A DNA stretch of 64,000 nucleotides. Source: Liolophura sinensis. Taxonomy: Eukaryota; Mollusca; Polyplacophora; Chitonida; Chitonidae. Shown piece by piece: positions 37,217 to 49,119 of the stretch. The notes below the pieces were generated by a model that was given only the letters and a program-made list of their open reading frames with translations, was not told where the DNA came from and did no database searches. The stretch is taken from assembly GCF_032854445.1 (NCBI RefSeq), contig NC_088300.1, positions 62,162,984 to 62,226,983 on the forward strand, in the 5' to 3' direction. Position 1 is the stretch's first letter. Every line of letters starts with the position of its first letter. The position numbers and the translations under genes are program-made.

Positions 37217-37443
37217 TGACGTCACAACAAACGTTTAAAGTCGTCTAAAAGAAGAAAATTGTATGGTCTTCCTGGATTGCTCAGTTAAATGTTGGAATGT
37301 TTTAAAGTCTTTTGTTCGAATCCCCGTCTACCGCACACCAAGTTGTTACCCATCAACACTCAAACCACAAACTTGCAAGTGTGGATTCTTGAAAAATAAT
37401 CAACTGCACAGACAATAGTGTGACGTCACAGCAAACGTTTAAA
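37217..37443. repeat. Direct repeats with CRE palindromes around a tRNA-like remnant
   Basis: A 23-bp sequence starting TGACGTCACA and ending AAACGTTTAAA occurs at 37217-37239 and again at 37421-37443 with one difference. Each copy contains the palindrome TGACGTCA. Between them, 37273-37340 has an A-box-like 'ttgctcagtt' and, about 37 bases later, a B-box-like TGTTCGAATCC (10 of 11 bases of the consensus). The stems of a true tRNA do not pair well, so this is at most a tRNA-derived element or pseudogene. Confidence 0.4.
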
Positions 37444-40239
37444 TTAACTGAACCTAAGTGGCCTTTGATAAGCTGATACCAAGCGGATATTAAGCCGACA
37501 TCAACATGGACACCCCATATATGTCTCTGCGGTAGCCAGCGTCCATTCTTATGCTGTGTAATATAATATGAACATTACACTTTTGGAGCACATGTACGTT
37601 TTCTGGTCCTCGTTCATTATCCAGTTTATTTTAGATATTCACTGAAATAATAAGTCTTCTGTCGATGCCACAGTTAGTGATTAGTGGGCGTTGCATTTTA
37701 ATGCTCCGGTGTCTCTGCAACATCCGGTATTAACGATCCCATGCGCTTCAAGCTCAATATGAGACACATAGGCACTCATAGCTTAGCTTTATATTTGGTG
37801 GTTATTTGCTTACGTTTTGGCGTTGCTTCAGCAGAATTTGCTGTCATTTTACGACGGTATATCCTTACAGTTGACCAGTCACAAAGTCCTAATGAAATAA
37901 CCTTAAATTCATAGAATGAACTCTGGGTGACCATGTAGCTAGGTGAACATTATGCCATTATGTCACTGTGTAATACGATACGCAATAATATTTAAAAGGC
38001 CAAAAATAGAATCAATGCCAATTGCACTGTGGGATGCGTTATGGGTATTTGTGATACAAGCGATGACAACTTTACTTGCCAAATATAAGCTGTACGTTAG
38101 AGTGATATAATGAGAGAGTAAAAATCGCAGTATCAACACATGTTTTTCTGTTGTGACGCTGCAATGCTAATTGTTTAATATATTAACATATCGAAAAGTG
38201 TGATGTCTACTCTTAGGAAAGAACAAAAGAGTCCATAGCTTCGGGCAGTTTTGTTGGCGGTGGAGAGGTGTTTGACGAGTCCCTCGATTGGATGGAGAGC
38301 TTATAGAGTTACAGTCGTAGAATATTAAAAAAAAAGACCGTTGCCTCGAGGTTTCTACTTCTTGTCGGCCATCCCCTGTTTAGCAACACTATATAGCTGC
38401 TGGGTACAAGCCATATTTGATTACGAATGCACAACTCTGAACTCCTCAGTAACAAAGCGAGGCGCACGATCTGTTTCGACACCGATCCGATAAAAGCTGT
38501 ATAATTGTTCCGTTAAACAGTGATTCCGCTTCAAGACAGGCACTGTTCTTCGGTAGCTTGCCAAGCAATGGCATGCCTCGTACACTGCATTCAGTGTGGT
38601 TCGGATCATTCGTTGGAGCTTTCCTTGTTCTTCTTCTTCGCAAGACAATTCCATAAACAGTTTGACGTGCCTGGAAATAGCTTTGTTTCTTAATCGATAA
38701 CAGCGTATTAATCTGATAATCACATGGTTGGAGGAAGATAAGCGCTGCCAATTTCCACCCCCCCCCCCTCCAAGTGTTGTCCCGTGTGCACGGCCGGTTA
38801 AGGAGCTGTATTTGCACAGGTTGCACACAATGTCGCCTCGGCAAACTTAACCTTTGTGAAGGCTGATGTTGTTTATCTGAATGACCCACTTCGTCATTTT
38901 CCAGGTCGTCAACTTTTATTGACCTGCCGTTTTCACATCTCCTGTGTACTGTAATTTTGACGGCCCGCGTTGATTATTTAGTATTGGGTAAGACATCGGA
39001 TAGCGATACCCTTGCTGCTTGAAGCTTCTACGCTACAGGATTACGGAAGAACCTGTTCGTTATCTGCAACCAGAGATCCCTTCACAAGATGACTAGTGGA
39101 TATGGGTCGTCTGATCCCAGGCCAAGTGCATCTCACTTCTGCTTATAACCGAAGGACGCGTTTCTAATATTAGTCATCTACACTAGAGTGTCTACCCATA
39201 TTATTAATTTAAGCTTGTTAATGTTGACGTACAATATTATGTGAATGACTTTCTAGTCAGTGATCGCCTACTCACACCTCTGTTACGAAACCTAATACCC
39301 TGGTCACCGCACAAAGATCAGCTCTACCCGGAAAATTCTAACATGGCGCTCTTTGGTCGCACGAGCGCGTTGATTTTGTTTACTATACATGCAGTACATT
39401 TGTTAACTTCAGTGCAAATCTATATTGCCAAACTTTGGTGTTGTATTTTTCCATACCACTACGTTAAGCTTTTTATTTCTCTAGAGCACACCAAAATTCA
39501 ACCCAGTATAATTTTTTTAAATGACATAATGACATGTTAGCAATGGTGAGGTCATACCATTTTGCCGTCTCCAAAGGGGGTGGGTAGTAACATTCGGACA
39601 ACCAAAATTCTGAGGTGCAAAATAACAGTATATATACTGAGCATCATCAACTTGTGTGGGGCAGTATATTATCCAGTCCGTGCTTCAACATTCTTCATGT
39701 TCCAGGCAAGCATGAAGAATGCTGAATCAGTTGCGCATGATGTGATATAAAGACGACAACTAAGCTTTATCTGGGGTGTGTTATTGAAAAGGCAATATAT
39801 TAAAATGGTTTGATTTTCTCAGTCCTTGTTATATATGTATTGATAATGATTCTGAATGCGTTTATAAGAAAATGAAATGTGATATTAATAATGGCTAATG
39901 ACTACTCTGTTTAGATGACACATATGATAATGAAACATGGCAAGTTATCCTGCTGACGTATGCCTGATCAAGCCAGCTGTATTCTGCCATGCAGCGGCTC
40001 TATTAGACACAGACGATTGCACACAGAGGTTTCTACAGTAGGCGCTCCTACACTCTACCAATAAACATCAATATATATGTGCTCTATATTTATTTGTCAT
40101 CTATATTTAGACGATTTCTCTTCATAGCTGATCGCAGTCAGCCAGACCGTCGCGGAAACCGTTGTCCAATCCAAACGAGGGCTTAATGCAAAGCGAAAGC
40201 ATGTCTGTTCGTTCCAAACAACCGTGGATTTTTTTTTAG
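37444..40239. other. No recognised gene
   Basis: Two overlapping minus-strand frames at 38421-38828 (135 codons) and 38446-38889 (147 codons) span a C10 tract at 38757-38768. Neither has a recognised domain. The rest is AT-rich with short frames only. Confidence 0.4.
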
Positions 40240-40478
40240 GTTTAGTACAGGATGAGTGCGACTCCATTGATTCGCCTGTCTCTGTTTTCCCGTCTAAAGC
40301 CATCGGGGATGCTGCTGGTTGGTCGGTCGGTCCTTAGGTACAACTCTCAACTCCGTGTCGTACAGTTTAGGACCCAACGCTTTAGTTGTCGACCGGAGCG
40401 ACGAAAGAAATCGATTAGAAGTAAAGTGATGGAACTAGCTCTCCGCTCTGACAGAATTCTGTGGCGAGGGGTTATATT
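40240..40478 (+). CDS. Candidate first coding exon, possible mitochondrial presequence
   Basis: This is an inferred exon, not a recognised gene. A run of T followed by AG ends at 40239, a good 3' splice site. An ATG follows at 40252. The frame stays open for 75 codons up to GTAAGT at 40479, where the in-frame stop TAA lies inside the donor sequence. The predicted N-terminus starts MSATPLIRLSLFSRLKPSGM. It has about nine Arg/Lys and no Asp/Glu in the first 48 residues, resembling a mitochondrial targeting presequence. Against it: the base before the donor is T rather than G, no later exon was identified and no family is recognised. It may be chance. Confidence 0.28.
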
Positions 40479-40482
40479 GTAA

Positions 40483-42887
40483 GTTGGTTTACAAGGCAAC
40501 GTTGCCACCTGGTGAGAGATTCATTCTCTTATAACAGAAACATCTGGGAGACTTCTGACTTCGTTGACAATTGGTTTGACAGCAGATTAGGGGATGAGGT
40601 TGTGAGGTGTTTGAGTGGGGGTAGATGAGTTAAAAACAAAAAATAGACGGCTGTAGCCTATCTCGGTGTATTTGCGTCTAAACAAAGCGGTGATTCTCCG
40701 GTGGCGTCTATATGGGAATGACGGTAGTAGCCCTGTCGGGAATAACATAGCTAGTCGTGGTTAATGGTGTGTGGATGACGGAGTGGATGACCTTGACGTA
40801 TTCGAGTCTCTGTGAGCCGATGACGCTACCAGCTTCCCATCCACCTTCAAACCGACTGACGACACTATAGAGCTTGAAGCGGATTTATTGATAAACTTGT
40901 TCGCCATTCAGTCTATATATAACCCGAACATTTATATATAGTTCACACAAATTGTTCTATTTTAAACCCCGCCAGTTTCCGCAAATGTCGCCGTGGTGAT
41001 AAAGGCTATGTTGGAATTCTGTGATCGCCTGACGGTGGTGTGTGAACGGGACGATCAAGTACAGCGCTGGTGTTGATCAAACGGGCAACTTTCCCAAAAA
41101 AGTGTTTTGGGGAAATAAATGTGAATTCCATGGACGAATTCAACCAGCTCATCATGTCCAGTTTGTAGACCGTGCCAGGTCGCGATGTCTATTCATTGTG
41201 ACCTTCAGGTGACCTTGATCAGCTGGCACGATCTAAAGGCGTCTTATCTGTTCCACCATCAAATTGACCTAGAATCAAATATCGAGCTCTTCATCTCAAC
41301 CCCTAGACACTTTCATTGTGAATTTGTTGCCTCGTCCTTTCACATGCTAATTAGTCTCCAGCTTTTGGAGACCCTATCTGATTTGACGGACTACGGGTTT
41401 TTGCCTCGATGTAAGGTTTTTGCGCTATCCCGCGGGATCCTAGATCTACACCAACCCTCAAGGAATTACATTTACACTGACTCTAGGCTTTTGCTATTTC
41501 AGAGTTTTTTTCTGAAGACAGATCGATGATAGATCTTCTGGCGATATCCTTATCATTCGTAATCGCAATGTGCTATGCAAATAGATATGAAAAACCGTAC
41601 GTTGTAACCTTTTCAGACTTGCTAGTATCTTATCATTCATAAACCGAAAATCCATTGAGCGCCATACATTTCCAGCTGAACTGTCAGGGGAACATTTGGG
41701 TTATCATAATAATACATTTAAAAAAAGAAAGTATGTCTGATTGTTCTATTTCGGACGTGCCAGATTTCGTGACCCCTGGCGTGCTGACGTGGACCAGCGT
41801 GGGATCTTCTGTCTCTGTTTCATGCTGAAGGACATTTTACTATGATTGATCAGCAAACGGCCGCTTGTCCTGAGTCAAACACTCACTCAGTTCATTCGCA
41901 ATTATCGTAATGCATGGATATTTCTTCCCGATTCGTGATTTAGTGCCTAGAGTTTGTTAGGCTTTCCCAGAAATTGTCATGTCTATAATGGAACAAAGTC
42001 TTAATTTAATGCAGTTCCTAAGCACTCCACATATTTGTACACGCTAAGGTCAGAGACTGGTTGACGTTGAGGACCCGTTGTCCACGCGCAGTAATACATT
42101 TTGGTTTGTTCAACAATAGGTGCTTTAGTGCTGAACTACCGCAATTTAATGCTAAGGTTTTGTTTAGCTAGGCCAGCATACTGTGTGATTAAATGGTCTA
42201 ATACTTAAGGCCATTGGCTTTCCACTAATTCTGGCCTTTTCTTGCTCGCACTCAGTTTTACTTCGCAAGGTTTTTCAAGGAGATTTGCCGTGCACTGAAC
42301 TTGCAAAGTTTTTTCCTTTGTTTCCCACCAATTAATGTGACAGCAATCGTTAACGATGGCTCTGAAGCAAAACGCTGATCATAAAAATTAATTAATTGGT
42401 TTAATTATGCTTTTTTGATTGATTTATCGGAAGCTGCTTTGGCCTCCGATGCTTTCACAAGCATTTAGTCGTCATAGAATACGATGTCGTATCTCTTGCT
42501 GCATTGTTCAACTTTATATTAAAGACTTTCTACTTATGTATTAAAATTCTGTATGATAAATTTCGGAGTTAATAGGTGGGTATATCTCTTACTTTGAAGT
42601 AATTGACTGACATCATGCTTTATGGGAACTCCAACAGCTATTCCAGACTAGTGGTGTAGCAAACTGATATAACGTACTTTGGTTTGATAATGAAGGAATG
42701 TCCATTTATGATGTATAATATTTGCTGATCTATTTGAGTGGCAGGTAGTGGAATAAAATATGGTAAAATAGTGTGCAACGGATCTTAGGCCTATATAATG
42801 ATAGGCTGATATAATGATACATTATGATATGATATAGTAAGAAACTTAGGTGTATCATATATGTTAAAAAGCTGTTGTATATGGTTG
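40483..42887. other. No recognised gene
   Basis: The 114-codon frame at 41185-41529 (+) has no recognised domain. Much of 42400-42880 is strongly AT-rich. No tandem arrays. Confidence 0.45.
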
Positions 42888-42889
42888 GA

Positions 42890-43250
42890 TTTATTCATTT
42901 TATTATTTATTTGACATGCTGTTTAACGCCATACTTAACAAGTTTTCGCTTATAAGATGACCTGCAGTCTTATGGGTGGAAGAAACAGGATTGCCTAGGG
43001 TAACCACCGACTTTTGGAAAGATACTGATGAACTGTCTCGCGTACTAATACGCACACCACATTGGGTGGAAGACACGTGGTTTTCAGTGAATGTCAGACT
43101 AAGTAAACAGCCACAAGCATATTGTCACCAAGGACCCCACGAGCTGTAAAAGTGGGGAAATCTGCAAATTTCCCGATCACGGCTGGATTTGAACCCGCAC
43201 CTTCGACCACTGAATCATGACCCGCTTCCCAAGTGGCAATGCAGGAGGTG
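42890..43250 (-). mobile_element. Second SINE-like family, ~350 bp
   Basis: On the minus strand, a near-consensus B-box GGTTCAAATCC (plus-strand 43185-43195) lies near the start. It is followed by ~250 bp of body unlike the common SINE. The last ~70 bp resemble the common SINE: 'gtcatcttataagcgaaaac', 'ttgttaagtatggcgttaaa' and 'cagcatgtcaaataaataat'. The shared tail with a different body suggests a related family using the same retrotransposition machinery. The frames at 43094-43395 (-) overlap it. Confidence 0.7.
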
Positions 43251-43600
43251 GGGAATGACACCATGCAGTGTAAAAGAAGGTTAAATACCAATTCAGAAGT
43301 GGCCCATTGGAAAAAACGTACAGTAAAATAGACGTGTGTCTTGAGTGAAACGGGTTAGCACCCGAATGGACATTTAGAGACAGACCACTTGACAATATAG
43401 AAAGCAGACGACAAAGACTTCCACAGAAATAGATAAGAGTGTGTGCAGAAGGGAGACAACTGATGTAAAGAACTCGAGCTGTTTACCTTCCCAGCGTGTT
43501 AATTTCGTAACGTCATATCGTTTGCTGAAGCAAAACGGTGCCCGTTTCAAAGAAATTACCATGCGGATTAATTTTGAGCTGGGCAAAATATACTTTCATA

Positions 43601-43865
43601 GGAGCCTCCGTGCATGGCCGAGGTGGTTAGCATGCCAGCCCTGCACAATTACCCAGGGCCTCTCACCAATGCGTAGCTGTGAGTTCAAATCCAGCCCATG
43701 CTGACGTCCTCTCTGGGCGTACGTGATGTCTGGCAGCAACCTACGCATGGTCGGCGGTTCCCCCCTCCCCCCGGTTTCCTCTCACCATAATGCTGGCTGC
43801 CGTCGTATAAGTGAAATATTTTTGGAGTATGGTGTAAAACACCATTCACATAAATAAATAAATCA
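43601..43865 (+). mobile_element. Full-length tRNA-derived SINE
   Basis: Starts 'ggagcctccgtgcatggccg', with A-box region 'tggccgaggtggttagc' and B-box 'gagttcaaatcc' at 43681-43692. The body includes a C-rich expansion ('cccccctccccccgg') near 43760. The 3' domain has 'cgtcgtataagtgaaatatt' and ends AAATAAATAAATC. CTTTCATA just upstream and CTTTCACA at 43872-43879 may be a worn target-site duplication. Confidence 0.9.
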
Positions 43866-44110
43866 AATGTTCTTTCACAATAAATTGATCACCATTTGTC
43901 AACCACTAATGGTTGATAATGTCATTCGACATCTCTCATGGCACCGGTCGGGCGTGTAAAATTTTTGATATTGGACATTACCAATAAAGGAATACATGTA
44001 CACATTTTTATCTGTTACATCAGGGTTTTGTCGTAATTTAGTTGGTCAGTTTTGTGTCAGCTTTATACTGGTGTGTTTGCTTATAATTGTTGTTTTTGTT
44101 TCTCATGAAG

Positions 44111-44198
44111 GAGGCTGTGTTACCACGTGACAAGTCAGGAAGTACAAAAGGCAAAATGAGTTTCCGGCGCAGACATCGAAGTAGTTGTGTCAACGAAG
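44111..44198 (+). CDS. Candidate internal or first coding exon, 88 bp
   Basis: An inferred exon. The left border follows 'tgtttttgtttctcatgaag', a pyrimidine-rich tract ending in AG. The right border is GAAG|GTAAGT, an excellent donor match. The frame between is open and encodes 29 residues, rich in Lys and Arg (ending KMSFRRRHRSSCVNE). An internal ATG at 44156 with A at -3 could be a start. I recognise no protein. Splice-like borders of this quality do occur by chance in intergenic DNA. Confidence 0.28.
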
Positions 44199-44581
44199 GT
44201 AAGTCTTCTTTTCCCCTACCTTTCAATGTGACGATTTTCTTCGCTTTTTATGTCAGAGCCCACTACTCATCACTCGGAGTTCATTCCATTCAACATATCG
44301 ATATGAAATTCATTTCAGATACATCACTGACATAAGTAAAACATCTGTTTGCCAAATGATGCTCAATTTATTGACATACATTCTTATAAATGCGTAATAT
44401 GCGTGCTTCAAACAAGTCTTTCTGACCTCTGTCGTAAGATTAGTTACTGTTTTAAACACATTCCTGAAGCAAATGTGCGGAAACACCAGTCATCGTCAAC
44501 GGAGACTTGAACTGTATGGCATGTGCCTATATATCCTCTAGGATCTATATGACATAATGCCAATCTGTACGATCGTCCCAT

Positions 44582-44640
44582 TATTATTTATTTGATTGGT
44601 GTTTTACGTCGTACTCAAAAATATTTCACATATACGACTT
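44582..44640 (-). mobile_element. Truncated SINE, 3' end only
   Basis: The plus strand reads 'atttatttgattggtgtttt', then 'acgtcgtactcaaaaatatt' and 'tcacatatacgac', the reverse complement of the SINE 3' domain. It breaks off at 'ttgggcattgc', so only about 60 bp remain. Confidence 0.85.
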
Positions 44641-46311
44641 GGGCATTGCATTATTAAAGCTCTCGCGTAGTCCGGATTTTCACTTTTTGGGGTTTCTATA
44701 CATTTTTGGAAAACGTATTATTTGCTTTTTGATATGCCTTTGACAAAATTAATTTAGCTCATATGTTTGGTGTGTATATATCTTTGCATTTAATTAGCTC
44801 TGTGATGGATTTGTGAAACGTTAAGACAGGATTGATTCTCTGCTTTCTGCCTGCTACGCTTGGAACGTGGTGGAAACTATACTAAGCATGAATTGTTGTT
44901 GTACAGTTGCGGATTAAAGATTAAATCACCTTAGCCCAAGGATCTTAATTGTGGCATTCGGTCATTATTTAGGATAAACACCAGCTGCCTGGCATGTATT
45001 TCCATCCGTACCATCTTCACCATTTCCGTTGCGCGGATCGCAGAATGCAGTCAAAGATCACTGTCTGACATCATACTTGGCTAAAAACTTTGCGAGAAAA
45101 ACAATTAGACAACCTGGACAAAAAGAGTCTGTTCGCTATGATAGTAATGCCGCACGGTTATTTGCCTCTAGTAAACTGCTATTACGTGTAATAATAGAAC
45201 AATGGTGCCGGAGACTCTGATATCGGCTCAGTGAATTATTCATGATGACAAATGCTTTATACCTCTCGTTAATACGCACCCTAAAGACTCGGCTCTCCTA
45301 GCGCCTATTCATTATTCATATAACCAGGCCTGAGTGTATCGGGTTTGCTCATTGTCCTTTGGGTGACACTGGCTTGTCGCAGCACACAAAACAGAACCAT
45401 ACACAGAAAAACACGGATTATTTTTTACACGTCACATCCTTCATCTTTCGGCCATGAAATAATAATAATGATGCTAGACTGACTTTGGCTGTGTTGTTAT
45501 ACTGGTCGGGAGGAGCAACCGCTTTTACTTATCGAGGTGATCGGTAAAGCTGAGGAAGGAGGGGGCCGTTACGAACACGGGGGGAAAGTATCCGCTATCA
45601 AAAAGACCAGTGTATGGGATGTATGGAAACCGATTATTTCACAAGGCCAAGGATAATGCTTTTACCGCGGTAGGAAGTTCCAAGGGCAAATCCTATTAGG
45701 AACGATCCAATTTTTGGATACATATTTCAGTTGAAAAACCAATTCCATTTACCTCGAAAATAATTTAGATCTTGTCATCAGAGCGTATTTATCTGAAGGG
45801 ATTTTCATCTGTTTTCTTCTAACTGGAAAACCTCTTGATTTGACAGATTGTAAATAAGGTCATCGTCCCGCAAGACTCAGCTGTCTACATGTTTATTTAT
45901 AACTTGTGTGTTAGATGTTTACTGTTGTTGCTGTTGTTGTACATGCGCCTGCGTTTAATTTTTATAGCGCTGATGAAATAACGTTGTTGGAAGTTGGTTT
46001 CCGATATAAAAAGTTTTTGTTTGTTTCTTTGAAGCACCATTTCTGCCATCGAAGCCCTCGAGGTTCTTCCAGAGTTACATTACACTCGTAGCTTTATCTG
46101 CGTTGATTTCTAGCCTGAAAAGGGGCATACCTACCAGGCCTGTACACTCTTAGTTTTGGCAACTTTGGATTCTCCCTCTCGTAGTGCTCTGCATAATAGC
46201 GCAGGTCATGTATTGGGTCGGTCGGTGCCAATATATATATACAGTTTTTGGACTGGTGTTGAGTCTGGTGTCTTCGATATGGTGTTACGGTGAGGCTGCG
46301 CTCAAAGTGGG
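44641..46311. other. No recognised gene; one possible minus-strand exon
   Basis: 46135-46188 (-) has an exon-like look. It is bounded by 'ttatgcag' on its 5' side and 'gtaggt' on its 3' side, within an open frame that reads HYERENPKLPKLRVYRPG. I do not recognise the peptide. Nothing else stands out. Confidence 0.3.
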
Positions 46312-46717
46312 GTACAGACATCCCCCCCGGACATACACCCCGGACCCCCCAGACATTTTCCCCTCTGGACATTTTTCCTCTGGACATTTTCTCCTCTGGA
46401 CATCTTCCCCTCCCTTCATGTATATGTGAATATATCTGATAAAAACGTCTGTGGTACATCCTCTATTATCCATAGTCAGAGTGGTTCTTAATCATTAAAA
46501 CATTTACAAACTGGAAAGTTTTGGTAAACTTGCAGCTGTCTTTTCCATGTGTGGCGTTCAATTCAATTAAATCAGCACTTTGTAAGACAATCAATCGATA
46601 CAACGTAGGTCTTTTATGGCAAAAGGAGGGGAAAATATCTAGAGGGGAAATGTTTGGGGGGGGGGGATGTCTGGAAGGGAAAATGGGGAAGGGGGAATGC
46701 CCGGGGGGATGTCCTAC
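46312..46717. repeat. 406-bp GC-rich inverted repeat, fold-back-like
   Basis: The left arm (46312-46420) is pyrimidine-rich and starts 'gtacagacatcccccccgg'. It continues with repeated '(t)ctggacattttcccc' phrases. The right arm (46610-46717) is purine-rich and is an imperfect reverse complement, ending 'ccggggggatgtcctac'. About 190 bp of unrelated AT-rich DNA separates them. It could be a fold-back or MITE-type element with tandem repeats in its termini. The arms may also form triplex-type structures. The frames at 46094-46473 (-) and 46521-46727 (+) cross it. Confidence 0.6.
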
Positions 46718-48240
46718 ATTTCTCTAAGTATGTCGACATTAATACTTTTCTACTGCAATTAGACACCGTCGTAAGGCGATGAAAATGGAGTTAAATTCGA
46801 CCTTTAACCTGAAGTGAACACAAAAGTTCACAATGGTACTGCAGGTGGTTCAGTATTGTGGTTGCATGTATGAAACTTCGAACAACTAGTTGCATTAGAC
46901 AGACCCTAAAGTATAGAATTACCTTCCATGTGTCTTTCAACCAGTTCAAAAATACGCGCTGGTATTAAGTCAGTACAGCCCGAGATGGCTTTTTTTCGCC
47001 GATCACGGACAAGTTACGACACGCCCAGTATCGAGTTACCTCCAGAGTACCGTAAAATAAATACTGTCAATCTGGTTATAGCATGGTTTGACGTCAAGGA
47101 CAAAAGCAGATTTGCCTTCCAGATGTAATTACCAGAGAGCAGTTGTACATTTAGAGATAATGTTGTCGTTAGGACATTCCAGTTGGCCGTTAATGACTGT
47201 GATCGAGCGCGATGCTTAGGTAGAACATCGTGTTGTTACGCTCTAGGATCTCACCTCACCGCGCAGAAGAGGAACGGGAACTGCATCCATGGATTTGTAG
47301 ACAGTAAACATATGCAGGATGGCCAGCCCTTGCCATCAGCATTCCTGACTAAGAAAGATGACAAGCTTTGTGAATAATATGGTAATGGCTAGACGGATGG
47401 GGCCAAGTTACGTCTGCTGTTTGCTCCCGAAAGGTTTATGTGGATACGGAATTGCTTATACTGTACGTGAGGGAATGAGATATGTTGTCTATAAAAACAA
47501 ACGTGGGTATTTGGCGTTTAAGTGTCATTTCCATTTCCACAAAATATTTAAATAGATGCTTATATTTAAATATTCAACTTTATATTTAATTTATTTCTTC
47601 ATTTGACTGAGGGTTAAACTCAAGGATGTTTCATGTGCACTGCGGCCCTCATGTTTTTTATGTGGCGTCAACCATGATGGACTTTCTAGGTCAATGACTT
47701 CAAGGTCTGTTTCTGGAACAACGTTTCAACACAGACACCCAAGAAGTAAGAAAGTCTATAAGTTAAGAAATTAGAACGGAGTTATGTGAAGTCAATAGTT
47801 TTTAATGATCAATATACATAGATTGTACGATTTCGTTTATCAAAAATATTGCATCTCAAGTACCCCTTGGTTGCTTCAACCGTTCATATATTCAAAGCGA
47901 CATTTTTGTTCAAATCCATGCATGCATGAGATATTCTGTAAGTAATGTTTCTATACAATAGGCGCGTTCTATTCGACATGAGTTACCTACAGAGTCAACA
48001 GTACTGTTTGCAGCCTACACACTGAGCAAGACTAGTCTCATATAACACTAGATTTGCTATGCAGGACCGGACGTTTTCATACACAACATGGCTAAAATTC
48101 ATCTGTTCCTGGTAACGTGTCTTAACAAGGGCTAGGATATGTGAGGCGCGGGTTTCATTCGGGCATTGAACTGGAAATTGGCTGATTCCCCCGGCCTCTT
48201 AATGACCTCTTGTCTTTCACATTGTTGTACGTATCTGATT
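46718..48240. other. No recognised gene
   Basis: The frames at 46928-47128, 47183-47377 and 47358-47555 are short and without motifs. AT-rich flanks. Confidence 0.45.
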
Positions 48241-48475
48241 GTCTCACGTGGAATGGTTCGTCAGTAACTTTCCTGACATCGGTGGTTTACCCTGGGCATT
48301 CTGGTTTACTTCAATTTGGTCGCCATTCTATGTCTTAAAACAGCAATCAAGTCAATAAGTAATACCTTGTTTCGTTTCCAGAGCACGGTTTTCTCCAAGC
48401 ACAATGCTGGCCGCCGTGGCATAAGTGAAATATGCTTGAGTAAATCACCAGTCAAATAAATTAATAAATAAATAA
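48241..48475 (+). mobile_element. Old SINE, mixed body
   Basis: The 3' part (48381-48475) has 'cacaatgctggccgccgtgg', 'cataagtgaaatatgcttga' and an AAATAAATTAATAAATAAAT tail. The 5' part (48241-48310), 'ggttcgtcagtaactttcct' and 'gacatcggtggtttaccctg', resembles the body of the second family at 42890-43250. About 70 bp of unrelated DNA lies between. Either it is an old member of the second family or two fragments have come together. Confidence 0.6.
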
Positions 48476-49119
48476 AACATGTTTCTTGGTACACATGTCC
48501 GCGATGCAAGACTTGAAGTAAGCTCACACAATTTAGTTGAGTATACTAGAGTCGACGTTGTAAGACAAGTCGACGCCAATTGTTGAGGTAATCAGCCCTG
48601 TGAACGGAAATGAATTTTTACAAATTGGCTATTACTGCTTATGAGTTGTATATTGGAGGTGTGAACCGATCGAGGGTGAGGGGGACAGTGTTGTGTTACA
48701 GGCGGCCCCGGGATTTCCAGTCCGCCGGCTCAAAGGTTGGGCCTGGCAGACCACGGCCAGCATATCGATCTTACTCCATGTCATTATGGACACGTCGAAC
48801 GGCTTTACGGGGCATGTCCATTGCTACTTGATCTCCCAAGAATGCCAATTACGGCTGAGAGTGAAGCCTTCTTCTAATGAAATGATTGAGTGAGCTGTTT
48901 ATCCCTGTGCGATGGGAATACGGTATAGAACCCTTCGACTATGTCTCGGAAGAACCAGAGGGTGTTTTCAGAGAATGATGTTTTCGTTATACTTACGCCG
49001 GTTCTACTCACATAGCACTGAGAATTGGCGTCAGTGCCCAGATCGTTGCTCGAACAAACATCGACCCCAAGCCAAATTCTGGTCATCCGATCAACTCTGG
49101 CTGTCCTGTCGATGCCTGC
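48476..49119. other. No recognised feature
   Basis: Frames of 66-73 codons at 48610-48893 overlap in different frames without a motif. No repeat seen. Confidence 0.45.

Noticed and set aside
37273-37340. tRNA gene
   Set aside because: A- and B-box-like motifs are present, but the acceptor and T stems do not pair properly; at best a tRNA-derived remnant.
38421-38889. Two overlapping minus-strand frames (135 and 147 codons) around a C10 tract, as a possible frameshifted gene
   Set aside because: No recognised domain in either frame and no splice or promoter signals; two long overlapping frames can arise by chance.
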